Positions 37,709 to 46,376 of a DNA stretch of 64,000 nucleotides are shown piece by piece. Location of the stretch: assembly GCA_027013145.1 (NCBI GenBank), contig JALUXX010000011.1, positions 1 to 64,000 of the forward strand. The letters are read 5' to 3'. Source of the stretch: Gammaproteobacteria bacterium. GTDB lineage: Bacteria > Pseudomonadota > Gammaproteobacteria > 21-64-14. Position numbers and translations under genes: made by a program. Under the pieces are notes generated by a model. That model searched no databases. It had not been told where the DNA came from and saw only the letters and a list, made by a program, of their open reading frames with translations. Each line of letters opens with the position of its first letter. Within the stretch, counting starts at the first letter, position 1.

Positions 37709-37741
37709 GGCGTGTGCCGCCGCTTCGGTGCAGGGGGGGTC

Positions 37742-38118
37742 GTAGGGCGGGCCTTGGCCCGCCGACGACGCCTCGCCGAAACCCCGTCGGCCCGATCCAG
37801 GGCGCCGGCCGGGCAAGCCCGGCCCTACCCCATGATTCACACGCCGATGGGGCATCCGTAGGGTGGGCCTTGGCCCGCCGGCGACGCCTCGCCGAAACCC
37901 CATCGGTCCGATCCAGGGCGCCGGCCGGGCAAACCCGGCCCTACCCCATGATTCACACGCCGATGGGGCATCCGTAGGGCGGGCCTCGGCCCGCCGGCGA
38001 CGCCTCGCCGAAACCCCATCGGCCCGATCCAGGGCGTCGGCCGGGCAAGCCCGGCCCTACCCCATGATCGACACGCCCCAGCGGCATCCGTAGGGCGGGG
38101 CTCGCCCCGCCGGCGCGA
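37742..38118. repeat. REP/BIME-like array with exact 116-bp period
   Basis: GTAGG heads start at 37742, 37858, 37974 and 38090, each exactly 116 bases after the last. Each full unit contains a GGCGGGCC..GGCCCGCC palindrome, a linker with CGCCTCGCCGAAACCCC, an inverted GGCCGGGCAAGCCCGGCCCTAC palindrome and a second linker CCCATGATTCACACGCCGAT. The array ends at the prsR stop codon. It contains no gene. Confidence 0.92.
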
Positions 38119-39480
38119 TCAGAGCTTGAGGCGGAACTTGCGGATCAGGTCGTAGAGGGTGGGGCGGCTCACGCCGAGCAGTTCGGCGGCGTCGGAGACC
38201 TTGCCGCCGACGTGGCCGAGGGCACGCAGCACGGCCTGGCGTTCGGCCTGCTCGCGCACCTCCCGGAGCCGGAAGGACGGCGCCTCTTCGGCCGGAGCGC
38301 CGAGTTCGAGATCCTGCACACCGACGTGGCCGCCTTCGGCCATGATCACCGCGCGCTTGATGCGGTTCTTCAGCTCGCGCACGTTGCCGGGCCAGCCGTA
38401 GCGCTCCATCGCCGCGAGCGCCTCCTGCGTGAAACCGCTCAGGGTCCGGTTCTCATGCCGCGCATCGGCATCGAGGAAGTGGCGCGCGAGCAGGAGGATA
38501 TCGCCTTCGCGCTCGCGCAGCGGCGGGATGCGGATGGTGATCTCGCTGATGCGATAGAACAGGTCCTCGCGAAACGCCTGCGCCGCGATCTGCGCCTGAA
38601 GGTCGCGGTGCGTGGCGCACACGACCCGTACGTCGACGGGTATCTCGCTGCGCCCGCCCAGGTGCTCGACCACGCGCTCCTGCAGGAAGCGCAGCAGCTT
38701 GGCCTGCAACGCCATGGGCAGGTCGCCGACCTCGTCGAGAAACAGCGTGCCGGCGTTGGCGCGCTCGATCTTTCCGGGCGTCTGCTTGGCGGCGCCGGTG
38801 AAGGCCCCCTTCTCGTAGCCGAACAGCTCACTCTCGAGGAGCGTCTCGGGGATGGCCGCACAGTTGATGGCGACGAACGGCCCGCCGTGGCGCGTACTGA
38901 GGTCGTGCAGCGCACGCGCGATCAGCTCCTTCCCGGTCCCGGACTCGCCCAGCAGCAACACGGTCGCATCCGCCGGCGCGACCTTCTCCACGGTCCGGCA
39001 GACGCCGAGCATGCCCGGGCTGCAGGCGATCACGCCGTCGAGGGAGGTGATGTGTTCGTCGCTTAGCCGGCGGTTCTCCGCCTCCAACTCGTGCACGCGG
39101 TAGGCGCGGTTGACGATGAGCCCGAGGATCTCGGCGTCGATCGGCTTGTGATAGAAGTCGAACGCGCCCATCCCGACGGCGCGCACCGCGTTCTCGCGGT
39201 CGTTGTTGCCCGTGACGACGATGACCTTGGCGTCCGGGCGCACCTCGTGGATCGAGCGCAGGGTCGCCAGGCCCTCGCTGGTGCCGTCGGCGTCGGGCGG
39301 CAGCCCGAGATCGAGGGTGACCACGGGCGGATGATGGCGGTCGAGGAGTTCGAGCGCCGCGGTCCGGTCCCCCGCGACCAGCACCTCGAAGCCGTCGAAA
39401 CACCACCGCAACTGCTTCTGGAGCCCGGGGTCGTCCTCCACGACCAACAGGCGCCGCGCCCCCTCATCCGTCCGTTCCAT
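38119..39480 (-). CDS. prsR: PEP-CTERM-box response regulator PrsR (sigma-54 activator)
   Basis: A 453-residue NtrC-family regulator. The receiver domain has phospho-acceptor Asp57 (VVTLDLGLPPDADG). The AAA+ domain has Walker A GESGTGKE (178-185) and GAFTGA (225-230), the loop that contacts sigma-54. The C-terminal Fis-type helix-turn-helix includes GKVSDAAELLGVSRPTLYDLIRKF. The spacing and sequence match the PrsR group that accompanies PrsK in exosortase/EPS loci, where it activates RpoN-dependent EPS and PEP-CTERM protein genes. It starts 6 bases after the prsK stop, so kinase and regulator are co-expressed. Confidence 0.94.
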   Translation of the reverse strand: MERTDEGARRLLVVEDDPGLQKQLRWCFDGFEVLVAGDRTAALELLDRHHPPVVTLDLGLPPDADGTSEGLATLRSIHEVRPDAKVIVVTGNNDRENAVRAVGMGAFDFYHKPIDAEILGLIVNRAYRVHELEAENRRLSDEHITSLDGVIACSPGMLGVCRTVEKVAPADATVLLLGESGTGKELIARALHDLSTRHGGPFVAINCAAIPETLLESELFGYEKGAFTGAAKQTPGKIERANAGTLFLDEVGDLPMALQAKLLRFLQERVVEHLGGRSEIPVDVRVVCATHRDLQAQIAAQAFREDLFYRISEITIRIPPLREREGDILLLARHFLDADARHENRTLSGFTQEALAAMERYGWPGNVRELKNRIKRAVIMAEGGHVGVQDLELGAPAEEAPSFRLREVREQAERQAVLRALGHVGGKVSDAAELLGVSRPTLYDLIRKFRLKL

Positions 39481-39486
39481 CGCGCC

Positions 39487-41583
39487 CTATCCGTTCACCT
39501 GACGACGCTCCACGCCGCTGCTCGGCTGTCCGTCGGCGGCGGGCAGCCGGACGCGAAACACGGTCCCGGCCCCCCGCGCGCTCTCGACTTCCACCTCGCC
39601 GCCCACGGAACGCACGTACTCCTGCGCCTCGTAGGCGCCGATCCCCATGCCCGCCTCGCCCTTCGTGGTATAGAAGGGCTGGAACAGACACTCGCGCACA
39701 AACGTCTCGTCCATCCCGCCGCCGGTGTCCCGTACCTCGATCACCGCGGTGTCGTCGCTCCGGAACAGGCGCAGCACCACCTCCCCGTCCTCGGGCGTGG
39801 CGTCCTGCGCGTTCTGGACGATGTGGCCGATGACTGCGACCAGGCGGTCGCGGTCGGCGTGCACGGCGAGGCCGTGGTGCCCGACCTCCACGCGCGGCAC
39901 CGGTCGGCGCCCGGCCTTGGTCATGGCCACCTCCGACAGCAGCCGTTCGAGGTCGACGCGATCGCCCTCGCGCTGCTCGATCCCGCCGCTGCGCACCTGA
40001 GCGAGCAGCCGCTGCATCATCGCCACGGAGTTCTCCACGGTGTGGAGCACGTCCTCCATGAATGCGGGATTGCCGCGGTGGCGGGCGGCATTCGACAGCA
40101 CCAGCGAGAGCTGGGCGATGAGGTTCTTGAGGTCATGGACCACGTAGGCCGAACAGCGATTGAAGGCCTCGAACTGACGCGCCACCGCGAGGGCCTGCGA
40201 GGCCTCGAGCTGGGCGAGGTGGCTCGCGGCCTGGCGCCCGGCGGTCTTGAGCAGGTCGTAGTCCTCCCAGTTGTAGCGCCGGCGCGTGCTCGGGCGCGCC
40301 AGGACCACGAAGCCGAGCAGCCGCTCGTGGAACATCAGCGGGACGATCAGGGCCGCCGACGAGATCCGCAACAGCCAATCCGGCAGGCGCAGCCCCCGAT
40401 AGCGCTCCGGATCACGCCCGAATTCGTCGATGTCGATGAACCACTCCTGCTCTTCGAGAAAGCGCGCCAGGGGATCGTCCGGCGCGACGGGCGGCAGGGT
40501 CGGCTGCGCCATGTTCCAGTGCGAGACCGCCTCGTAGACGCCGCCCTCACGGCGCATCCACAGCACCCCGCCCGGGCTGTCCACGATGCGCGCCATCGCG
40601 AGCACGACGCGCTCGCGGATCTGGGTCGGTTCGCCCGAGGCGAGCGTGCGGATGAACCGCAGCCACTCGTCGCGGTAGTCGTACTTGTAATGGAAGAAGT
40701 TCTTGTTGATCAAGACCCGCAGGCGGGCGCGCAACTGCTCCGAGAACAGCAGGATCAGCAGCACGATGCCGGCGCCGAAGAAGAACAGGGTCTGGGCGAC
40801 CACGCCCCAGCTCCCGCCGAAATGGCGCACGTAGTAGCCGCCGGCTGCCATCGCCAATAGATAGAGCCCGGTGCCGAGGAGCGCGGCGGTATGGAAGACC
40901 ATGCGCCGCGATACGGTGATGTCCACCGACCAGCGCGGATCGCGCGCGACCGCGATCCCGATCACCGGGACCACCAGGGCGTTGGCGAAGCCGCGCGCCT
41001 CCCACAACACGAAGTCGATGCGCTGGAACAGCAGGGCGTTCGAATACAGATAGAAATCGTAGGCGAACAGCGCGCCCACGCCGAGACAGAGGTACTTGAT
41101 CGAGCGGCGAAGCTGCTGCGGGGTGTTGCGGAAGAGTTGCTCGACCAGCACCAGCCCCACGATCGCGTAGGAAAGATAGCCCGCAATGGGCCAGTCGATC
41201 CCGAAGGAGACCAGGGACGCGCCGGTGATCTGCCGATAGTAGAGCAGCAGCGCCACAGTGGCGGTGAAGGCAAACAGGGCTGCGACCGAGGTGCGGAAGC
41301 GGCGCGAGGAGCGTGGCAGGCTGCCGTGCGTGTAGACGAGGACATAGAGGAGGAAGACCGACCAGGACAGGTCGCGGAACAGCTCCAGCACCAGGATCAG
41401 CGCGCCGAAATACCGGTCGGCCGTGTCGTAGGCCGCCGTGGCCATCCAGACCGCATTCAGGAACGCCGCCCAGGCCAGGAGCCGCTTCTGCAGCCGTGCC
41501 CGCCGGCCGGTGAGCAGCGCAAGCGCCAGCCCCGCAAAGGCGGCCGCACCGACGGCGTAGCTTGTCACGGCGATATCGAGCAT
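39487..41583 (-). CDS. prsK: PEP-CTERM system sensor histidine kinase PrsK
   Basis: A 698-residue sensor kinase. The N-terminal 290 or so residues hold about eight to ten membrane helices. They are followed by a GAF-like sensory domain (LARFLEEQEWFIDIDEF ... LVLARPSTRRRYNWEDYDLLKTAGRQAASHL). The phosphorylation site lies in AYVVHDLKNLIAQLSLVL, and the ATP-binding domain has IVQNAQDATPEDG and DTGGGMDE. This architecture is that of PrsK (XrtA-system kinase). It probably senses an envelope or quinone/redox signal (unknown) and phosphorylates PrsR encoded next to it. The start is the ATG at 41581-41583 with GCGGAG just upstream. Confidence 0.93.
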   Translation of the reverse strand: MLDIAVTSYAVGAAAFAGLALALLTGRRARLQKRLLAWAAFLNAVWMATAAYDTADRYFGALILVLELFRDLSWSVFLLYVLVYTHGSLPRSSRRFRTSVAALFAFTATVALLLYYRQITGASLVSFGIDWPIAGYLSYAIVGLVLVEQLFRNTPQQLRRSIKYLCLGVGALFAYDFYLYSNALLFQRIDFVLWEARGFANALVVPVIGIAVARDPRWSVDITVSRRMVFHTAALLGTGLYLLAMAAGGYYVRHFGGSWGVVAQTLFFFGAGIVLLILLFSEQLRARLRVLINKNFFHYKYDYRDEWLRFIRTLASGEPTQIRERVVLAMARIVDSPGGVLWMRREGGVYEAVSHWNMAQPTLPPVAPDDPLARFLEEQEWFIDIDEFGRDPERYRGLRLPDWLLRISSAALIVPLMFHERLLGFVVLARPSTRRRYNWEDYDLLKTAGRQAASHLAQLEASQALAVARQFEAFNRCSAYVVHDLKNLIAQLSLVLSNAARHRGNPAFMEDVLHTVENSVAMMQRLLAQVRSGGIEQREGDRVDLERLLSEVAMTKAGRRPVPRVEVGHHGLAVHADRDRLVAVIGHIVQNAQDATPEDGEVVLRLFRSDDTAVIEVRDTGGGMDETFVRECLFQPFYTTKGEAGMGIGAYEAQEYVRSVGGEVEVESARGAGTVFRVRLPAADGQPSSGVERRQVNG

Positions 41584-41842
41584 GCTCCGCTACGCTTCCC
41601 GTCTCACGTCCCGCGCCGTTTCCCCCATCCGTCCCGTGCGCCGACCGCTCCTGGCGTCCACGGCACGCGATCCCCGGCGCCGACCGAGGCACCGCGGGCG
41701 TACCCGATTCCTTCGGGAGATCCGCATCCGGCGCGCATGCGGTGGGTGCGGCGCATGTCAGGGGGACGCGGCCCACATTACCGCATCCACACGGCCGCAG
41801 CCGGTAAAACCGTTGTCGGCGGAACGGGTTGGTTCTTTACCC

Positions 41843-41879
41843 CCGCTCCGGCGCGGCGGGCGGCGTCGCCCGGCGCGCC
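41843..41879 (-). terminator. Strong GC hairpin after prsT, possible terminator
   Basis: On the minus strand GGCGCGCCGGGCG pairs with CGCCCGCCGCGCC (one mismatch) right after the prsT stop. There is no T-run, so this may be a processing or pausing structure rather than a classic terminator. The remaining bases to 41583 contain no gene that I can see and should hold the prsK promoter. Confidence 0.4.
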
Positions 41880-44485
41880 TACTTCAGACTCGCCAGTACC
41901 TTTCGTGCCTCGTCGAGGCCGGGGTATTCCGCGCCCTTCACCACGGCCCGCTCGAGGTGCGTCTTCGCCGCGGCGGTCTTGCCAGCCTTGTACAGCGCCA
42001 TCCCAAGGTGGTACTGGAAGATCGGCACCTTCGGCGCCGCCTTCGCCACCGGCTCCAGCACCGACACGGCCTTCGCCGCATCGCCGCTCTGGTAATAGAC
42101 CCAGCCGACCGTATCCTGCACCGCCGCGTTGCGCACCCCCTCCAGGGCCTTGGCCAGTGCCACCGCCTCCTTCATGGCCTTGGGGTCGCCCTTGCGGGTA
42201 GCGAGCAGCATCGCCAGGTTGTTGCTGGCGAGCACGTTCTTCGGGCTGATCTCGAGCACCTTGCGGTAGGTCGCGACCGCCGCGTCGGCATCACCGGATT
42301 CCTGCTCCAGCGCCGCCTTGGCGAACAGCAGCGGCAGCGATTTCGACTGCTGCTTGAGCCCCGCCTGCACGTCCGCGAGCGCCGCGGCCGGCTGCTTCTG
42401 CGCCAGATGCACTTTCGACAGGTCGAGGTAAGGGGTCGGCCACGCGGGCTTCAGCGCCGAGGCCTTGCGCAGCGCGGTCTGCGCCTGCGCATAGTCCTTC
42501 TGCCCCGCGTACAGATTCCCGAGCAGGACGTAGGCGGCGGCGTTGTCCGGCTGTTCCTTCAGGAAGGCGCGCACGCTCGCGATGGCCCGCGACGGCTGCT
42601 TCTCGGCGAGATCGGTCTGGACGATCGCCTCGAGCGGCTTGATCGCGTCCTTCCCCGCCCGGGTCAGCGCCAGCTCGAACTGCGCGCGCGCCTTCGGATA
42701 GTCCTTCCGCGCAAAGTACAGCTCGCCCAACCGGAAGTAGCCCAGCGGACTCTTCGGATAGTCGGCGATGAGCTGCGCCAGCACGGCCGCCGCCCGATCG
42801 AACTTCTTCTGGCGTGCCAGCACGGCCGCCTTCTGCTGCAGCAGGGCGGGGTTCTTCGGCGCCACCTTCAACGCCCGGTCGTATTCCCTCACCGCGGCAT
42901 CGAGGTGCCCCTGCGCGGCATACAAGCCGGCGAGCCCCTGATAGCCCAGCGGATTGCCCGGGTACTCCGCGACGATGGTGTCGAGCGCGGCCTTCGCCCC
43001 CGCAGCGTCCCCGCCGCGCGCCAGCAGCCCGGCCTTGAGGGCCAGCAGCTCGAGATTCTTCGGCGCGACCTTCAATCCCTTGTCGACCTCGTCGAGCGCA
43101 CGCTTGGGCTCGCCCGACTGAATGAAGAAGCGCGCCAGCCGGACGCGCGCCCCCGGATCCTTGGGGTGGAGCTGTGCGGCGCGCTGCAGGTTCTCCCGCG
43201 CCAGGTCCGGCTGGTGATTCTGCAGGTGCGCCATCGCCAGCAGCGTAAGGACCTCGACGGAATCGGGCTGGTCCTTGAGCAGCGACCGGAAGGCGGACAC
43301 TGCGGTGAGCGGGTGGCCCTCATGCAGGGCGATCTTGCCCTTGAGCAGCAGCGCGCCGTTGTCGCCCGGGTTGTTCTTCAGGACCTCGTCGACCAGTCCC
43401 TGCGCCCGATCGAACTTGCCCTCGCTCGCGTAGAGCGCGGCCAGCGCGTCGCGCGCGCGCAGGCCGACTGGATTGGCCGGATCCTGGCCCTTGTCGGCGA
43501 TGAGCTTCTCGTAGACCGCTTTGGCCTTCTCGGTGTTCTTCGCCTGCGCGTACAACTGCGCCAGGGCAAAACGCAGATCATAGAGGTCGGGGTGCGCCGC
43601 GCTCGCCGTTTGCAGCTCGTGCTCGGCCTCCGCGAGGCTCTTGCGCCTGGCGAGAAAATCGGCCAGCACGAGGTAGGGCTTGGCGTCGTCGGGATTGATG
43701 CGGGTGGCGTCGCGCAGCGTCTTCTCGGCCTCGCCGAGCCGGCCGGTCTGGGCATAGAACGCCGCCAGCGCGGTGCGGTAGTTCAGATTGTCCGGCGCGA
43801 GTTTGATCACCTCGCGGTAGACCCGCTCGGCCTGGTCGGGCTGCTTTTCGACGGCATAGAAGCGGGCCAGCCACAGCCGCAGCGGGATGTTCTCCGGATT
43901 GGCCCGGATCGCCGCCTCCAGCGTCTCGCCCGCCTTGGCCTTGGGGCCAACGTCGGCGTAGAGGTTCGCGAGCAGGATCGCCGCGTCGGCGTTCTTCGGA
44001 TCCTTGGCGAACAGGGCCTGTGCCTGCGCGAGGGCCTCCTTCTTTTTGCCCTCGGTCGCGAGGATTGCGGCCCGCACGGTGAGGGCCCCTGGATCCTGCG
44101 GCTTGAGCGCCAGGATCTCCTTGACCTCGGCGCGCGCCTTCTCAGGTTGCCGGACGGCGAGATAGATCCGCGCGAGCTTCTCGCGCGGGGCGACGTACTT
44201 GGCATCCAGATCCGCGGCCGCCTTGTACTGCCCGTAGGCCCCGCGCAGGTCTCCGTTGTGCTCGAGCACGGTGCCGAGCAGATAGTGGGCCTTCGCGTTC
44301 TTGGGCTCGATCTGCAGCGCGTTGCGCAGCTCGACGCCGGCCTTGGCGAACTGGTCCTTCGCGAGGAAGCTCTCCCCCCGCTTGACGTAGGCCTGCATCC
44401 GCTCCTCGCGGCTGCCGCAGCCCGCCAGCGACAACGCCACGACGAGGATGACCAGCCCGCGGCCGGCGCGACTCGAGATACTCAT
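41879..44485 (-). CDS. prsT: PEP-CTERM system TPR-repeat lipoprotein PrsT
   Basis: An 868-residue lipoprotein. The signal peptide ends in lipobox LSLAGC with the lipidated Cys at residue 23. The rest is an almost continuous array of tetratricopeptide repeats, roughly 20 or more, with units such as AKAHYLLGTVLEHNGDLRGA and PLGYFRLGELYFARKDYPKA. This matches PrsT, found with PrsK/PrsR in exosortase EPS loci, where it probably sits in the periplasm as a scaffold for EPS export or protein sorting. The ATG at 44483-44485 has a GGAGG box upstream. It is separated from prsK by about 295 bases, so it is probably its own unit. Confidence 0.93.
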   Translation of the reverse strand: MSISSRAGRGLVILVVALSLAGCGSREERMQAYVKRGESFLAKDQFAKAGVELRNALQIEPKNAKAHYLLGTVLEHNGDLRGAYGQYKAAADLDAKYVAPREKLARIYLAVRQPEKARAEVKEILALKPQDPGALTVRAAILATEGKKKEALAQAQALFAKDPKNADAAILLANLYADVGPKAKAGETLEAAIRANPENIPLRLWLARFYAVEKQPDQAERVYREVIKLAPDNLNYRTALAAFYAQTGRLGEAEKTLRDATRINPDDAKPYLVLADFLARRKSLAEAEHELQTASAAHPDLYDLRFALAQLYAQAKNTEKAKAVYEKLIADKGQDPANPVGLRARDALAALYASEGKFDRAQGLVDEVLKNNPGDNGALLLKGKIALHEGHPLTAVSAFRSLLKDQPDSVEVLTLLAMAHLQNHQPDLARENLQRAAQLHPKDPGARVRLARFFIQSGEPKRALDEVDKGLKVAPKNLELLALKAGLLARGGDAAGAKAALDTIVAEYPGNPLGYQGLAGLYAAQGHLDAAVREYDRALKVAPKNPALLQQKAAVLARQKKFDRAAAVLAQLIADYPKSPLGYFRLGELYFARKDYPKARAQFELALTRAGKDAIKPLEAIVQTDLAEKQPSRAIASVRAFLKEQPDNAAAYVLLGNLYAGQKDYAQAQTALRKASALKPAWPTPYLDLSKVHLAQKQPAAALADVQAGLKQQSKSLPLLFAKAALEQESGDADAAVATYRKVLEISPKNVLASNNLAMLLATRKGDPKAMKEAVALAKALEGVRNAAVQDTVGWVYYQSGDAAKAVSVLEPVAKAAPKVPIFQYHLGMALYKAGKTAAAKTHLERAVVKGAEYPGLDEARKVLASLK

Positions 44486-44744
44486 TCCGCTCCTCCAAGG
44501 TTGGCGTATCGGGGGCCCGCCTTACGCGACGAAAACACCGCCCCACCGTCGCTCCCGCACGACAGCGATCCCCTCCAAACGCTTGGGCATCATAACAGAA
44601 TTCGGTTTCGGAACCGCGACCGCGTCGGGTGTCGGGAACGCAGGGACAGGCGGCCGCGCGGCAGAATTTAGACCCGATCCAATTCATCCAGCGGACCGAG
44701 GCCCGGCCACCCCGTCACCGACCCCACACGCCCCGTACACGGGC

Positions 44745-44890
44745 CGGGCTTGCACGGCCGGCCGACGCCGTGGATCGATCCGACGGCGTTTGGACCGAAC
44801 GTCGCCGGCGGGGCAAACCCCGCCCTACGAGCGCCCGCGTCGGCATGAGCGGGTGGGGTAGGGCGGGGCTTGCCCGGCCGACGCCCCCTC
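44745..44890. repeat. REP/BIME-like units
   Basis: GGGCCGGGCTTGCACGGCC (about 44743), GGCGGGGCAAACCCCGCCCTAC (about 44808) and GTAGGGCGGGGCTTGCCC (about 44857) follow one another, with the linker CGACGCCGTGGATCGATCCG and ACGGCGTTTGGACCGAACGTC. The same arrangement recurs almost base for base at 46910-47060. There is no gene here. Confidence 0.82.
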
Positions 44891-44932
44891 GCCCCACACC
44901 ACCGCCACGGATTGATCCGCCGCCCCCATCCA

Positions 44933-45026
44933 TGTACCCGGGATGCAGGCCGAAGGCCGGAATCCGGGAATCAGGGCGCGTGAAGAAGCGCCGTCCCGGA
45001 TTCCGCTGCGCTCCATCCGGGCTACA
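44933..45026. repeat. 94-bp TGTAGCCCGG-family palindromic repeat
   Basis: The element starts TGTACCCGGGATGCAGGCCG and ends CTGCGCTCCATCCGGGCTACA, so its ends are inverted copies. The internal AAGGCCGGAATCCGGGAATC matches its partners at 45055 and 46805. It is non-coding. Confidence 0.82.
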
Positions 45027-45054
45027 TCAATGACCCGCCCCGAGCCCAATCCAA

Positions 45055-45125
45055 TGTAGCCCGGATGCAGGCCGAAGGCCGGAATCCGGGAATCGAGATG
45101 CGCGAGAGAAGCCCTGTCCCCGAAT
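45055..45125. repeat. Partial TGTAGCCCGG-family repeat
   Basis: It starts TGTAGCCCGGATGCAGGCCG and continues through AAGGCCGGAATCCGGGAATC, but loses similarity near CCCCGAATTCCGCC, before the usual closing inverted end. It abuts the 3' end of higA. Confidence 0.75.
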
Positions 45126-45133
45126 TCCGCCGA

Positions 45134-45424
45134 CTAACCGACGTTCCTCAGCGGCGGCACCCTGCGGTGAGAGTTCGCGGCGTGCCAGAGATCCCAGTCG
45201 CGCTGCAGATTGAGCCAGAACTCCGGTCCCGTCCTGAGCGCCTCGCCCAAAGCCAGGGCCGAATCCGCGCTGACATTGCGACGGCCGTTGACGATTTCGT
45301 TCAGTCGCGCATAGGTCCAGCCCAAGTGATCGGCAAACGCCTTCTGGGCCACGCCGAGCGGTTCCAGGAACTCTTTCAGCAGCATCTCGCCGGGGTGGGT
45401 CGGCGGGCGTTTCTTCGGCAGCAT
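45134..45424 (-). CDS. higA: HigA-type antitoxin (XRE helix-turn-helix)
   Basis: A 96-residue antitoxin. THPGEMLLKEFLEPLGVAQKAFADHLG, then WTYARLNEIVNGRRNVSADSALALGEAL, is the HigA/VapA-type helix-turn-helix, and GPEFWLNLQRDWDLWHA is the family's C-terminal block. It neutralises the HigB toxin and represses the operon. It starts 6 bases after the higB stop, the toxin-first order typical of higBA. Confidence 0.93.
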   Translation of the reverse strand: MLPKKRPPTHPGEMLLKEFLEPLGVAQKAFADHLGWTYARLNEIVNGRRNVSADSALALGEALRTGPEFWLNLQRDWDLWHAANSHRRVPPLRNVG

Positions 45425-45430
45425 TTCATC

Positions 45431-45724
45431 TCACCTGTGGTAATCCGTAATCTCGACATCCAGCGCATCATTTCCTTCCCAACGGAAGATGAGGCGCCAC
45501 TGTTCATTGATACGAAGACTCCAGTAGCCGTCCAGGTCGCCGCGCAGCTTTTCCAGCCGATTGCTGGGTGGGACACGCAGGAAACCCAATGACGGTGCCG
45601 CGTTGATCTGGTCGAGCAGGCGTCTGGCCTTGCCATGCAACTCACGAGGCAGTTTCCGAGCATATCGGCTGTTGACCCCGTCGTAGATATCCTGGGTCGC
45701 CTTGTCCGCTATACTCCGCAGCAT
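45431..45724 (-). CDS. higB: HigB-type toxin (RelE superfamily mRNA interferase)
   Basis: A 97-residue RelE-fold toxin. It begins MLRSIADKATQDIYDGVNS and has KARRLLDQINAAPSLGFLRVPPSNRLEKLRGDLDGYWSLRINEQWRLIFRW followed by the C-terminal VEITDYHR. The conserved arginine, tyrosine and histidine residues are those used by HigB to cut translated mRNA on the ribosome. I see no ribosome-binding site before its ATG, and the likely -10 box ends only 6 bases upstream, so its mRNA may be leaderless. It is first in higBA. Confidence 0.92.
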   Translation of the reverse strand: MLRSIADKATQDIYDGVNSRYARKLPRELHGKARRLLDQINAAPSLGFLRVPPSNRLEKLRGDLDGYWSLRINEQWRLIFRWEGNDALDVEITDYHR

Positions 45725-45730
45725 TGATGG

Positions 45731-45759
45731 AATATATCGTATATCGATATAAGTGGCAA
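45731..45759 (-). promoter_or_regulatory. higBA promoter with embedded palindromic operator
   Basis: On the minus strand, TTGCCA (45754-45759) and TATATT (45731-45736) are separated by 17 bases. The spacer contains the palindrome TATATCGATATA (45740-45751), a plausible HigA binding site. The -10 box is 6 bases from the higB ATG. Confidence 0.65.
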
Positions 45760-45801
45760 GACGCAGGCCGAGATCGCCCCCCGCCGCCACAAGGCCGCCC
45801 T

Positions 45802-45834
45802 CCCGGATTGCGCTGCGCTCCAGCCGGGCTACAT
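45802..45834. repeat. Half copy of the TGTAGCCCGG-family repeat
   Basis: CCGGATTGCGCTGCGCTCC followed by AGCCGGGCTACA is the right half of the element seen complete at 46805-46898. The rest of the 380-base gap between higB and parD shows no gene. Confidence 0.7.
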
Positions 45835-46065
45835 CGGCTGCATCGGCCGGGCCCGGCAGCCGCGGATCCCCCGCCACGGAAATCGCAATCTCCGCCCCCC
45901 GATGGGCCAAGGCCCGCACACCAGACGCCGACCCCGACCACCCATGGGGCCCAGGCCTTCTGCAGGGTGTTGCGGCCGAACTGCCGGTAATCCATTTTTC
46001 TATCTAGCTCTTCTATTCCACGGTCACTTCCTGCCCGCGAAATCTTCCCATGTGGCGGTAACGCG

Positions 46066-46084
46066 AGTAGGGTTAAATCCTACT
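46066..46084. promoter_or_regulatory. Inverted repeat upstream of parD, possible operator
   Basis: AGTAGG-N7-CCTACT lies about 22-40 bases upstream of the parD ATG, where a ParD-type repressor would be expected to bind. Confidence 0.4.
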
Positions 46085-46106
46085 GATTGCAGACTGGGTG
46101 CATACG

Positions 46107-46376
46107 ATGCGAAGGACACAGCAACTGAGCATCACACTCCCGACCGAAATGGCGGAAGCAGTGAAAGCCAAGGTGAGAGGCGGCGAGTACGCCAGCGAAA
46201 GCGAAGTCATCCGGGAGGGACTGCGTGCCCTGCTCGCGCGGGATCGCGCGATCGAAAGCTGGCTGCGCGACCAAGTCGGTCCAGCCTACGATGCACTGAA
46301 AACCGATCCTTCGCGCGCCATCACAGCCGACCAGGTACGGGCACGGCTTACCGATGAATACACCAAGACGCGATGA
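46107..46376 (+). CDS. parD: ParD-type antitoxin
   Basis: An approximately 89-residue antitoxin of the ribbon-helix-helix class. MRRTQQLSITLPTEMAEAVKAKVRGGEYASESEVIREGLRALLARD is the DNA-binding half, and the C-terminal ITADQVRARLTDEYTK segment wraps the toxin. I prefer the ATG at 46107 over an in-frame GTG 9 bases earlier because the family begins near here. The stop overlaps the parE start (ATGA). The antitoxin frame is intact although its toxin gene is broken. Confidence 0.9.
   Translation: MRRTQQLSITLPTEMAEAVKAKVRGGEYASESEVIREGLRALLARDRAIESWLRDQVGPAYDALKTDPSRAITADQVRARLTDEYTKTR

Noticed and set aside
41582-44671. Plus-strand open frame of about 1,000 codons opposite prsT
   Set aside because: It mirrors the TPR codons of prsT on the other strand, has no conserved motif, and its start lies in a promoter region.
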